From Marinococcus luteus_A (lineage in GTDB: Bacteria > Bacillota > Bacilli > Bacillales > Marinococcaceae), in NCBI RefSeq assembly GCF_034497705.1, contig NZ_JAXRUV010000004.1, forward strand, positions 196,518 through 260,517: DNA of 64,000 bases, given 5' to 3'. The notes below the pieces were generated by a model, which ran no database searches, was not told the origin of the DNA, and worked only from the letters and a program-made list of their open reading frames with translations. Made by a program: the position numbers and the translations under genes. Below, piece by piece: positions 8,140 through 15,575 of the stretch (the stretch's first letter is position 1; every line of letters starts with the position of its first letter).

Positions 8140-11016
8140 TTAATCACTGTGCAGGTAACGGTATAGATCGGCATCGATTTCTTCCGTTAATTGAAGCTTC
8201 AACCGCACAACCGGAATTGATTTTCCATTTTTATCTTGCATGGATGTATCTTCTGCCGTATGCTTCAGCGGGTTTGCTTCGCCCATGTAATAGAACTCAC
8301 GGCCTTCGTCATCGTCTTTTTTCACAAAGATATAAATGCGGTTATCGTGTTTATCTGCATCGACAATTTCCTGCACTTCTTTGGAGGCAGTCGTCCGGTT
8401 GCTCCTTGTATACCACTGCAGCTCTTTGCGGCTAATAAACTCATCCTCGTAATTAATATTGGCTTCCACGTCTTCTGGCTTATGATACGTAATAAAAATA
8501 GGAGTCGTGCCGTATTTCGTTTTATAGCCATATATGGTTGAGCTTTCATCGTTTTCCCAGTTCAGCAGCCGGCATACATCCTTACGGGAATACTTCTGAT
8601 ACAGCGTAAATGGCGGCCTGCCGTATTGTTCATTCTTCAGTTCCGCACAGGAAAGCACGTCTTCCGCGAGCACGCTGAACCAGGGCGAACCGGCGAGCGC
8701 TTCTTTCATCGCAGTGTGCCATAATATGGTTCCTCTGTCCTCTTCTACCAGCGGGGTTCTGCCGTACTTTTTTTGATAAGGGTCTGTGAAAAAATCCGTC
8801 GTTAAAAGTCTCTTCACTGATATGGTCGCTGCCTTTGTTTCGACGTCCCCCGACGCCTGCACAATGCGCTCTATTTCTTCTGTCGTAATGCGGCCGTGCT
8901 TAAGAAGATGCCGCAGTACTTCTACTTCATGCCGGCGTTTTCCGTTAATAAATTCCGCCGAAATGAGGTATAGGAGTTGATCCTCAAGCGGAGACAGCCG
9001 GGGAACCTCTTCCTTCAATTTGCCCAGAAAACGGTGATAGCTCCCATATTTAGAAGTGATCACTTCCGGATCCACGGCATTCTGCTGTAGAAAATCCTTT
9101 AAAAGCGGTATCCGTCCGATACGCTGCTTTACATTCATATAAGATTCCTTTAGCTTTCGCATTTCCTGCAGATTCGTCTGATCGATAGCAGCAAACACCT
9201 TCTTTTTGGCCACCTCTTCAAAATTAATAGAGGAAACGCCCTGAACAAAGCTATTAGTCTGCATCCGCCGGCGGATATTATCTTTATTAAGCGAACGGTC
9301 GCCGGAGAGCGCCACCGGAATCAGGTAGTTATTTTTATAATTGCCGATAAAATCCACGACGGTTACGAAATCCTTAGTGGGGGCTTTGCGGAGTCCTCTC
9401 CCAAGCTGCTGGGTAAAGATAATGCTCGACTGCGTCTGCCGGAGCATGACAACCTGATTCACACTTGGTATATCAATGCCTTCATTGAATATGTCCACGG
9501 TAATAATGTATTCAATCACGCCGTTTTCAAGACGGTTCACCTGCTTCCACCGCTCGTCCTGCGAATGAGCCCCGGTCAGCACTACGGTGCTCCGCCCTTT
9601 TTGGTTCATGAGGGCAGACAGCTCTTCTGCCTCCCGGTTTCGGCTGCAAAAAATCAGTCCACGCACTGTCTCCCCGGAATGACCGTAATAATGAATTTTT
9701 TTGAGCAGGTGTTCTACGCGCTCTTCCGACACAAGCCGGCTCAAATCTGTTGTCTGGTCAATCACTTCTCCGTCCTTCTCATAATCGGTTACTCCGAAAT
9801 AATGAAAAGGACAGAGCATTTCTTCCTCAAGCGCTTCCTGCAGCCGTATTTCGTACGCCACCTGATAGTCAAATAGAGCGAAAATATTTACATCATCGCT
9901 TCGCTCCGGTGTCGCTGTCATACCAAGTAAAAATGATGGCTGAAAATAATCAATAACCTTTTGATACGATGCAGCCCCTGCCTTATGTACTTCATCAATT
10001 AATATATAATCAAATGCTTCAGGGTCAAACTGCTGTAGATGAATATCCCTTGAAATTGTTTGTATCGTTGCAAACACGTACCGGGCCTCCGTGTCCTGGC
10101 CAGCGCCGGTATATAACCCGAAATCCTCTGTGCGGCCTCCGAGAACTTCGGCGAAGTCGTCCTTTGCTTTCCGGAGAATCTGCTCCCGGTGTACGATAAA
10201 CAGCATCTTTCGGGGCCGGTACTTTCGCACATCGAATGCGGCCAAATACGTTTTTCCGGTACCTGTTGCTGAGATGACGAGCCCTTTTTGCTGCCCCTCT
10301 GTTCTCAAGGCCTCCAGTTCCTTCAAAGCTGCCTGCTGCATTTTATTCGGCTTGATTTCCAGTGCTTCCTTCATTGCGTTCCGGTCAATCCAGGCTGGAG
10401 AAAGCTCGGCAATCTTCTCCTGGGCCTGCGGACGATACAGCTGCTGATACTTTTCTATCCATACCTCCGTCAACGGAACCGCCTGCGACCAGATATCTTC
10501 AAACTGCTGACGGAAGTGATGAATCACTTCTCCGTTTTCATGAGAATACAGCTTAATATTCCATTCGTAGTTCACCTTCAGCGCATGCACCGTCAGGTTC
10601 GAGCTCCCGACCATCAGCGAATAGTGGTCTTTATGCTTAAATACATACCCCTTGGAATGAAATCCATCGATTTCAGCTAAGCGCACTTCTATATTCGTAA
10701 TTTTCAGCAGCTCCTGAAAGACCTTCGGCTGATTAAACTGAAGAAAGGTGGACGTAAGTATTCTCCCATGCACACCTCGTTCTTTCAGCTCCAGCAGGTG
10801 CGTTTTCAAGGTGGCCAGGCCGCTTTCCGTAATAAAGGCAACTGAAAAGAAAAAAGATTCACACCGTTGCAATTCATGAAGAAGTGTAGCGAGCACCTCC
10901 TCATGCTTTTGTTTGTCATTCATTAAAAGCTTTGGTGCATAAGGACTGCGCTCGTAGCTGTTCCGGTCAATAAAGCCGCGGTGTAACGATTCCTGTAATT
11001 GACGTACTGTATCCAT
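8140..11016 (-). CDS. PLD-like nuclease / SF2 helicase fusion with C-terminal DUF3427
   Basis: About 958 residues in four parts. Residues 40-190 are a phospholipase-D-type nuclease domain with 'FHSKGYVF' (HxK) and GSSN near 139. About 225-400 is a DEAD/ResIII helicase with Walker A SATGTGKT, DEVH and TATPERS. About 430-580 is helicase domain 2 with 'QLGRGLRK'. The rest is a long C-terminal DUF3427-type region ending in 'RKELQWYTRSNRTT'. Such proteins are annotated as restriction-like or repair helicases; a role in attacking foreign DNA is likely but unproven. It is a single gene. ATG at 11016 or 11019 follows AGGAG; a TTG at 11022 is less likely. Confidence 0.9.
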   Translation of the reverse strand: MDTVRQLQESLHRGFIDRNSYERSPYAPKLLMNDKQKHEEVLATLLHELQRCESFFFSVAFITESGLATLKTHLLELKERGVHGRILTSTFLQFNQPKVFQELLKITNIEVRLAEIDGFHSKGYVFKHKDHYSLMVGSSNLTVHALKVNYEWNIKLYSHENGEVIHHFRQQFEDIWSQAVPLTEVWIEKYQQLYRPQAQEKIAELSPAWIDRNAMKEALEIKPNKMQQAALKELEALRTEGQQKGLVISATGTGKTYLAAFDVRKYRPRKMLFIVHREQILRKAKDDFAEVLGGRTEDFGLYTGAGQDTEARYVFATIQTISRDIHLQQFDPEAFDYILIDEVHKAGAASYQKVIDYFQPSFLLGMTATPERSDDVNIFALFDYQVAYEIRLQEALEEEMLCPFHYFGVTDYEKDGEVIDQTTDLSRLVSEERVEHLLKKIHYYGHSGETVRGLIFCSRNREAEELSALMNQKGRSTVVLTGAHSQDERWKQVNRLENGVIEYIITVDIFNEGIDIPSVNQVVMLRQTQSSIIFTQQLGRGLRKAPTKDFVTVVDFIGNYKNNYLIPVALSGDRSLNKDNIRRRMQTNSFVQGVSSINFEEVAKKKVFAAIDQTNLQEMRKLKESYMNVKQRIGRIPLLKDFLQQNAVDPEVITSKYGSYHRFLGKLKEEVPRLSPLEDQLLYLISAEFINGKRRHEVEVLRHLLKHGRITTEEIERIVQASGDVETKAATISVKRLLTTDFFTDPYQKKYGRTPLVEEDRGTILWHTAMKEALAGSPWFSVLAEDVLSCAELKNEQYGRPPFTLYQKYSRKDVCRLLNWENDESSTIYGYKTKYGTTPIFITYHKPEDVEANINYEDEFISRKELQWYTRSNRTTASKEVQEIVDADKHDNRIYIFVKKDDDEGREFYYMGEANPLKHTAEDTSMQDKNGKSIPVVRLKLQLTEEIDADLYRYLHSD

Positions 11017-11048
11017 CATCAATCTCCTGCCTATGTTTGTAATAAAAA

Positions 11049-11435
11049 CTACTGAGTGATTTTATGAATGGCAGGAATATCTGCCGGCGCCCAGTCCAGT
11101 TCATACAGATTTTCTTTATGTACCCATTTGATTGTACGGTGTTCCGTAAGTGTCGGTTCTTCTCCAGTAAGCCTGCAATAAAATGTCGTTAAGTGCACAA
11201 TCCCAAAATCGTATTCATGCGTTGTTTCTTCAATTTTGTCTTCAATGCTGATGCCGCAATTCATTTCTTCCCTGATTTCTCTTTGCAGCGCATGCTCCGG
11301 CGTTTCCCCTGCTTCAATTTTCCCGCCCGGGAATTCCCATTTCAGCGGAAGAGTTTTCGTCTGCCCGCGCTGAGCGCAAAGAATCCACTCTTTGTCGTAA
11401 ATGACTGCTCCCACTACATATATGTCTTTTTTCAT
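11049..11435 (-). CDS. Nudix hydrolase (MutT-like NTP pyrophosphatase)
   Basis: 128 residues. The Nudix box runs from about residue 37 to 59 ('GGKIEAGETPEHALQREI' then 'REEM'), matching Gx5Ex7REUxEExGU. The flanking 'ILCAQRGQTKTLPLKWEFPG' is typical of MutT/8-oxo-dGTPase and related (d)CTP pyrophosphatases, which remove damaged nucleotides. A GGGGG ribosome site precedes the ATG. The gene lies 32 bases upstream of the PLD-helicase gene on the same strand, so the two may be co-transcribed, but no functional link is shown. Confidence 0.9.
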   Translation of the reverse strand: MKKDIYVVGAVIYDKEWILCAQRGQTKTLPLKWEFPGGKIEAGETPEHALQREIREEMNCGISIEDKIEETTHEYDFGIVHLTTFYCRLTGEEPTLTEHRTIKWVHKENLYELDWAPADIPAIHKITQ

Positions 11436-11524
11436 TTTACCCCCGCCCTTCTGAATGGAGATGCGTTCTGACTTCTTTTTACCAGCTTACTATACTTTCC
11501 ATTTTTCAGGCAAAGGTGAGTCAT

Positions 11525-11553
11525 AAAAAAACCCCCGGCCCGGAGGCCGGAGG
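11525..11553 (-). terminator. Terminator of the distal dioxygenase gene
   Basis: On the minus strand CCTCCGGCC pairs with GGCCGGGGG, followed by TTTTTTT, directly after the stop at 11561. Confidence 0.88.
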
Positions 11554-11560
11554 CGTTGCC

Positions 11561-12547
11561 TTAGTCATTGTATTCTTTTTCAAATGTTTTCGTGCTTCTT
11601 ACTGTATCAATCGGGCGCACAGATGCCTCGATCTGTTCGCGCTGCGGCTCGAGCATCGGCGGCAGAGCGAGATTTTCTCCGAGGGTTTCATATGGTTCGT
11701 CTCCCATGAATCCCGGGCCATCCGTCGCAAATTCAAATAAAATCTGCGGTGCCACCTGAGAGTAAAGTGATTCAAAATAATGCCGGTTCACGTACCCAGA
11801 TGTGCGGAAGCGGAAATCTGCCATTCGCTGAATCCAGGCGTCGAGCTCCTCGCGATCCTTCACCCGGAATGCCGAGTGGTGCACAGTGCCATAGCCCTGA
11901 CGCGCCGGCGGAAGAACCGCGTTGTATTCGACGATCACCTGGGCACCGTTTCCTCCTTCTCCGACCTCAAATAAACGAAATGAGCCGTCATGCCCGATTT
12001 CTTTAAACATGAGCACGCGCTCCATCATTTCTTTAAAATAGTCAATGTTATCGATACGGACATAAATGGGCCCAAGCCCCGTAATCGCGTACTCATCTGG
12101 GACAGGACCGCTTTTCCACGGCTTGCCTGCCGGCACTCCTTCATTGTTTTCATCAGAAACAAGTTCATACTGCTGTTCATCAAAATCAACAAATGGGAGG
12201 CGTTTTTTCCCAAAGCGTTCGTAAATGCCCTGGTGCTTAACATCTTTTCGGTCAAATCGTTTTTCCCAGTATACTAACGCTTCGTCACTAGGCACCCGGA
12301 AAGATGTTCGTGCGATCTCGTTTGTGCCGTGTGTGCCTTTAGGGATACCCGGAAAATCAAAAAAAGTCATGTCTGTGCCGGCATTTCCTTCATCATCAGC
12401 AAAAAACAAATGATACGTCTGAATATCGTCCTGATTGACGGTTTTTTTGATCAGTCTCATGCCTAATACGTACGTAAAGAACTCATAATTTTTTTCTGCA
12501 CTGCTCGTAATAGCTGTTACGTGGTGCAGGCCTCTGATTCCTTCCAC
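11561..12547 (-). CDS. Ring-cleaving dioxygenase of the glyoxalase fold (MhqO/MhqA-like)
   Basis: About 328 residues made of tandem vicinal-oxygen-chelate modules. 'RGLHHVTAITS' holds the first metal histidine, 'GTVHHSAFRV' the second, and 'ILFEFATDGPGF' the glutamate. Bacillus homologues (MhqA, MhqE, MhqO) are induced by 2-methylhydroquinone and protect from quinones and electrophiles, presumably by ring opening. The GTG at 12547 is chosen because AAAGGAGG stands 8 bases upstream; the longer frame has no site and would start inside the terminator hairpin of wrbA. It is a paralogue of the dioxygenase at 13989-14912. A terminator separates it from wrbA, so expression may depend on read-through. 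Confidence 0.88.
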   Translation of the reverse strand: MEGIRGLHHVTAITSSAEKNYEFFTYVLGMRLIKKTVNQDDIQTYHLFFADDEGNAGTDMTFFDFPGIPKGTHGTNEIARTSFRVPSDEALVYWEKRFDRKDVKHQGIYERFGKKRLPFVDFDEQQYELVSDENNEGVPAGKPWKSGPVPDEYAITGLGPIYVRIDNIDYFKEMMERVLMFKEIGHDGSFRLFEVGEGGNGAQVIVEYNAVLPPARQGYGTVHHSAFRVKDREELDAWIQRMADFRFRTSGYVNRHYFESLYSQVAPQILFEFATDGPGFMGDEPYETLGENLALPPMLEPQREQIEASVRPIDTVRSTKTFEKEYND

Positions 12548-12591
12548 CTTGCGTTCCTCCTTTGTTCCAAATGCTTTATTAGATTCCATAT

Positions 12592-12616
12592 AAAAGGGGC
12601 GCACGCGCCCCTTTTG
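12592..12616 (-). terminator. Intra-locus terminator between wrbA and the distal dioxygenase
   Basis: AAAAGGGGCGC pairs with GCGCCCCTTTT around a two-base loop, starting two bases after the wrbA stop. T runs flank it on the minus strand. Confidence 0.8.
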
Positions 12617-12617
12617 A

Positions 12618-13235
12618 CTACTGCTGCTCCATACCCTTTTTCACCCACGAAGCTACTGTCACTGTACGCTTCGCCTGATGCTTGACGGCTTCTTCAATGT
12701 CTTCTTGCATGTTGCCCTCCTGGTCGACCGTTACACTCGTGCCGTATGGGTTGCCGCCGGAAGCGAACGTGACTGGATCTGTGTAGCCCGGAGAAGCGAT
12801 GATCGCTCCCCAGTGCATCATCGTCGTATACAGGTTCTTCACTGTAGCTTCCTGCCCTCCGTGTGGGTTCTGGGCGGAGGACATGCCGCTTACAACTTTA
12901 TTGACCAACTGGCCGTTCATCCACAGGCCGCCGGTAGTATCAATGAACTGCTTCATCTGCGCCGGCAGATTGCCAAAACGCGTCGGCATACTGAAAATAA
13001 AGGCATCTGCCCATTCCAGATCAGCAAGTGTAGCCTCAGGAATGTGGGAGGTATCTTCGAGATGCTGCCTCCACGCCGGGTTTGCATGTACCGCTTCGTC
13101 AGGAGCAAGCTCCGGAACACGGACGAGCTTCGCTTCCGCGCCGGCTGCTTCTGCGCCTTCCACGGCCCATTGTCCCATTGTATAGTTTGTGCCTGTTGCG
13201 CTGTAATAAATGACTGCTACTTTTACGTTTTCCAT
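12618..13235 (-). CDS. wrbA: NAD(P)H:quinone oxidoreductase, WrbA-type flavodoxin
   Basis: About 205 residues, the usual WrbA length, when started at the ATG at 13235 (AAGGAG ten bases upstream); a GTG at 13283 would add 16 residues. The flavodoxin FMN loop is 'VIYYSATGTNYTM'. WrbA-specific features are 'FSMPTRFGNLPAQMKQFID', 'TTGGLW' and the C-terminal 'GGNPYGTSVTV'. The enzyme reduces quinones by two electrons to hydroquinones and avoids radical semiquinones. Its place between two MhqO-type dioxygenases and an MhqD-like hydrolase fits a quinone detoxification pathway. Confidence 0.93.
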   Translation of the reverse strand: MENVKVAVIYYSATGTNYTMGQWAVEGAEAAGAEAKLVRVPELAPDEAVHANPAWRQHLEDTSHIPEATLADLEWADAFIFSMPTRFGNLPAQMKQFIDTTGGLWMNGQLVNKVVSGMSSAQNPHGGQEATVKNLYTTMMHWGAIIASPGYTDPVTFASGGNPYGTSVTVDQEGNMQEDIEEAVKHQAKRTVTVASWVKKGMEQQ

Positions 13236-13367
13236 TGCTTCATCGCTCCTTGTATTTTGTTTCAAAAAATCAAATACTCCCACTTTCGTGCACCACCATT
13301 TCTTTTATTTCTGCATGCTTTCTGGTATAAGGATGCGTGCTCCACTCACACACGAAAGTCAATTAAG

Positions 13368-13976
13368 TTAAAGTACCGAGCGTTTATACCAGGCAGCCGC
13401 CCGCTCTACTTCTTCTCTTGTCAGCTGATGGCCGCCGTCCTCCCAATGCAGGGTGACCTCAGCACCGGCTGCTTCAAGCATTTCCGCCAGCTCCTCTGTT
13501 TCTTCCGGGCGGCAGATCGGGTCATTTTTCCCCGCTCCAATAAACACAGGCAGGCCTGTTAAATCTGGAAGCTGTATGCCTCGGCGGGGCACCATCGGAT
13601 GAAACAGAGCCGCCCCTTTTACCGGCTCTTCGTAATGAAAGAGCAGGTTTGCAGCAATGTTGGCCCCATTGGAATACCCAACAGCCACCACGTTCTTCCG
13701 GTCAAAGGAATGCTCTGCAGAGGCGGTATCTATAAATCCATAAAGCTCCTCCGTCTGTTTCATTAAATCTTCTTCATCAAACACGCCTTCAGCCAAGCGT
13801 TTAAAGAATCTCGGCATGCCATTTTCCGTAATATTTCCGCGCACCCCAAGCACCGAAGCGGAATCATCTATCATTCCCGCCACCGGTAATAGATCGTTTT
13901 CTGTTCCCCCTGTCCCGTGAAGAAGCATGAATATTGGTTTGCTCTGCTCCGTTCCCTGTTGAAAAATGTGTTTCAC
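13368..13976 (-). CDS. mhqD: MhqD-like carboxylesterase/hydrolase
   Basis: 202-residue alpha/beta hydrolase of the phospholipase/carboxylesterase type. 'MLLHGTGGTENDLLP' forms the oxyanion region and GYSNGAN holds Ser102. Asp152 lies in 'GAGKNDPICRP' and His183 in 'DGGHQLT'. The 'GVRGNITENGMPRFFKR' segment is characteristic of B. subtilis MhqD. It probably hydrolyses the product of quinone ring cleavage; this is inferred from the gene order. GTG start with AAGGAGG seven bases upstream. It lies 12 bases after the upstream dioxygenase, so the two form one transcript. Confidence 0.92.
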   Translation of the reverse strand: MKHIFQQGTEQSKPIFMLLHGTGGTENDLLPVAGMIDDSASVLGVRGNITENGMPRFFKRLAEGVFDEEDLMKQTEELYGFIDTASAEHSFDRKNVVAVGYSNGANIAANLLFHYEEPVKGAALFHPMVPRRGIQLPDLTGLPVFIGAGKNDPICRPEETEELAEMLEAAGAEVTLHWEDGGHQLTREEVERAAAWYKRSVL

Positions 13977-13988
13977 TATAATCCTCCT

Positions 13989-14912
13989 TTATTCTAATGC
14001 ATGCACCGGTTCCAGTGACGCTTCAATCTGCTCCCGCCTTGGCTCAAGCCAGACCGGCAGCTTCAATTCCTGTCCCAGCTGGTCGAACGGCTCGTCCCGG
14101 GTAAATCCCGGGGGATCGGTCGCAATCTCAAACAACAAACCACCGCGTTCCCGAAAATAGATGGCTTTGAAATAATCACGGTCCTTCACTTCCGTAGTTG
14201 CGTAGCCATGGGATGTCATATGCTGCTGCCATTCGAGCTGGTCCTCGTCGTCCTGAGCCCGGAAAGCTATATGGTGCACAGTACCCGTCCCGAGTTCTCC
14301 CCTCGGAAACGGAGCTGTACTGACCTCAATGGTGTTACCGACAGAGGCTTCGGTCTTGAAACGAAGATACGTTCCCTCCTGTCCCACATACTTCATTCCC
14401 ATCACCTGTCCGAGAAGATCAGCTGTCTGGTGAGGCGCCCCGGAATTCAGTACCGCCCCGGCAAATCCCTGAATCGCGTAACCCTCAGGCACCCTGGAAG
14501 AACTGTTCCCCGCCGGCGGACGTTCCGTCAGCTCCAGATGAAGGCCGTGCGGGTCCTGAAAGCGAAGATACGCTTCGTTGTATCTTCCGAATTGTTCGAC
14601 TTTCACCCCGAAAGCTGTGAGGCGTTCCTTCCAGAAGGCAAGACTCCCTAAAGGAACAGCAAACACCGTGGTATCTACCTGACCGCTGCCAGTCCGGCCT
14701 CTACGTGCCTGATTCCAGGGGAAAAACGTCATAATGGTGCCCGGTGAACCTTCGCTGTCACCAAAGTACAGATGATACGTGCCGGGGTCATCAAAATTCA
14801 CGGTTTTCTTAACAAGCCGTAAACCAAGAACTTCTAAATAAAAGCTAATATTTTCTTTTGGATTTTCTACGATCGCCGTAATGTGATGAATACCAGCGGT
14901 TTTTTTCTTCAT
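13989..14912 (-). CDS. Ring-cleaving dioxygenase of the glyoxalase fold (MhqA/MhqO-like)
   Basis: About 307 residues with two glyoxalase modules. Metal ligands lie in 'GIHHITAIVENP', 'GTVHHIAFRAQD' and 'LLFEIATDPPGF'. It is the first structural gene after the MarR-type regulator and has its own operator (14947-14966) in the 62-base gap. The ATG at 14912 is favoured by the GAGAGG spacing; an in-frame ATG at 14918 abuts that site. Homologues act on hydroquinone-like substrates. It is a paralogue of the gene at 11561-12547, which suggests different ring substrates or dosage. Confidence 0.9.
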   Translation of the reverse strand: MKKKTAGIHHITAIVENPKENISFYLEVLGLRLVKKTVNFDDPGTYHLYFGDSEGSPGTIMTFFPWNQARRGRTGSGQVDTTVFAVPLGSLAFWKERLTAFGVKVEQFGRYNEAYLRFQDPHGLHLELTERPPAGNSSSRVPEGYAIQGFAGAVLNSGAPHQTADLLGQVMGMKYVGQEGTYLRFKTEASVGNTIEVSTAPFPRGELGTGTVHHIAFRAQDDEDQLEWQQHMTSHGYATTEVKDRDYFKAIYFRERGGLLFEIATDPPGFTRDEPFDQLGQELKLPVWLEPRREQIEASLEPVHALE

Positions 14913-14946
14913 ATTCATCCTCTCTTCATTATTATTTCGAAGCCAT

Positions 14947-14966
14947 ATATCTTTAATTCAAGATAT
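14947..14966. promoter_or_regulatory. MhqR-type operator upstream of the dioxygenase-mhqD transcript
   Basis: A near-perfect 20-base inverted repeat, ATATCTTTAATTCAAGATAT, lies between the regulator and the first dioxygenase. It matches the form I recall for the B. subtilis MhqR site (TATCTCGAATTCGAGATA) in its outer arms and centre, and matches the second site at 15446. Confidence 0.8.
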
Positions 14967-14980
14967 TAACGTAAAAAAAT

Positions 14981-15433
14981 TTATTTTTCGAGAGAGAGAC
15001 CTAATTTTTTCAGCATAGCTATAAATGTTTCTTTTTCCTGGTCATCAAACACACTGAACATCTCCTGAATAGCTGCCTGGTGACGGGGGAAGATCTCATC
15101 CATCAAGGCAGAGCCTTCTTCTGTAATACGTACATTAATAATTCTCCGGTCTTGTGGACACCGGGTCCGGAAAAGATATTTTTTCTTTTCGAGTTTATCA
15201 ATAACGTAGGTCATGCTTCCACTCGACAGCAGAATTTTTTCCCCAATGCGCTGAATAGCCTGCTCTCCTTTGTGATACAAAAGCTCAAGCACAGCAAATT
15301 CGGTAGGATTCAAACCATGTGCACGTATATCTTCCCGAATTTTTTCTTCTACTGCATGATTAGCTCTTGATAACACGACTAATGATTTTAAAGCGAGGTC
15401 CTGCCCGCTCATAGGATTACTCATGCTCATCAT
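14981..15433 (-). CDS. mhqR: MarR-family repressor, MhqR-like
   Basis: 150 residues of winged-helix MarR fold. The recognition helix region is 'IGEKILLSSGSMTYVIDKLE' and the wing contains 'RCPQDRRIINVRITEEG'. 'LNPTEFAVLELLYHKG' marks the preceding helix pair. MhqR represses quinone-detoxification genes in Bacillus and is inactivated by quinones. Here it heads such a locus and has the same operator type at its own promoter, implying autoregulation. The only cysteine in the wing segment (RCPQ) could be a redox sensor, but this is not shown. Several in-frame ATGs (15433, 15430, 15424) follow AAGGAT, so the exact start is open. Confidence 0.88.
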   Translation of the reverse strand: MMSMSNPMSGQDLALKSLVVLSRANHAVEEKIREDIRAHGLNPTEFAVLELLYHKGEQAIQRIGEKILLSSGSMTYVIDKLEKKKYLFRTRCPQDRRIINVRITEEGSALMDEIFPRHQAAIQEMFSVFDDQEKETFIAMLKKLGLSLEK

Positions 15434-15445
15434 ATCCTTAATTCA

Positions 15446-15467
15446 ATTATCTTTAATTAAAGGTAAT
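15446..15467. promoter_or_regulatory. MhqR-type operator at the regulator's own promoter
   Basis: The inverted repeat has arms ATTATCTTTAA and TTAAAGGTAAT. It begins just downstream of the -10 box of the mhqR-like gene, so bound repressor would block the transcription start. Confidence 0.78.
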
Positions 15468-15495
15468 GTTACACTTTTACTCTGGGAAGTGTCAA
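15466..15495 (-). promoter_or_regulatory. Sigma-A-type promoter of the mhqR-like gene
   Basis: On the minus strand TTGACA (15490-15495) stands 18 bases from TAACAT (15466-15471). The -35 box is perfect and the -10 weaker. The operator overlaps the expected start point. Confidence 0.6.
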
Positions 15496-15575
15496 GGGCC
15501 ATCTTTGCTTAAAGGAATAAAAATAGTAAGAACCGGGTAAAGCTACGATAACAATTACCTTGGGGAGGACTTTCT

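Noticed and set aside
12678..13562. 294-codon plus-strand open frame
   Set aside because: It is antisense to wrbA and mhqD, which have clear motifs; no ribosome site and no recognisable domain.
15530..15575. Sigma-B promoter before the CHAD gene (GGGTAA present)
   Set aside because: No acceptable -35 box at 12-15 bases; the nearest GCTTAA is 22 bases away.
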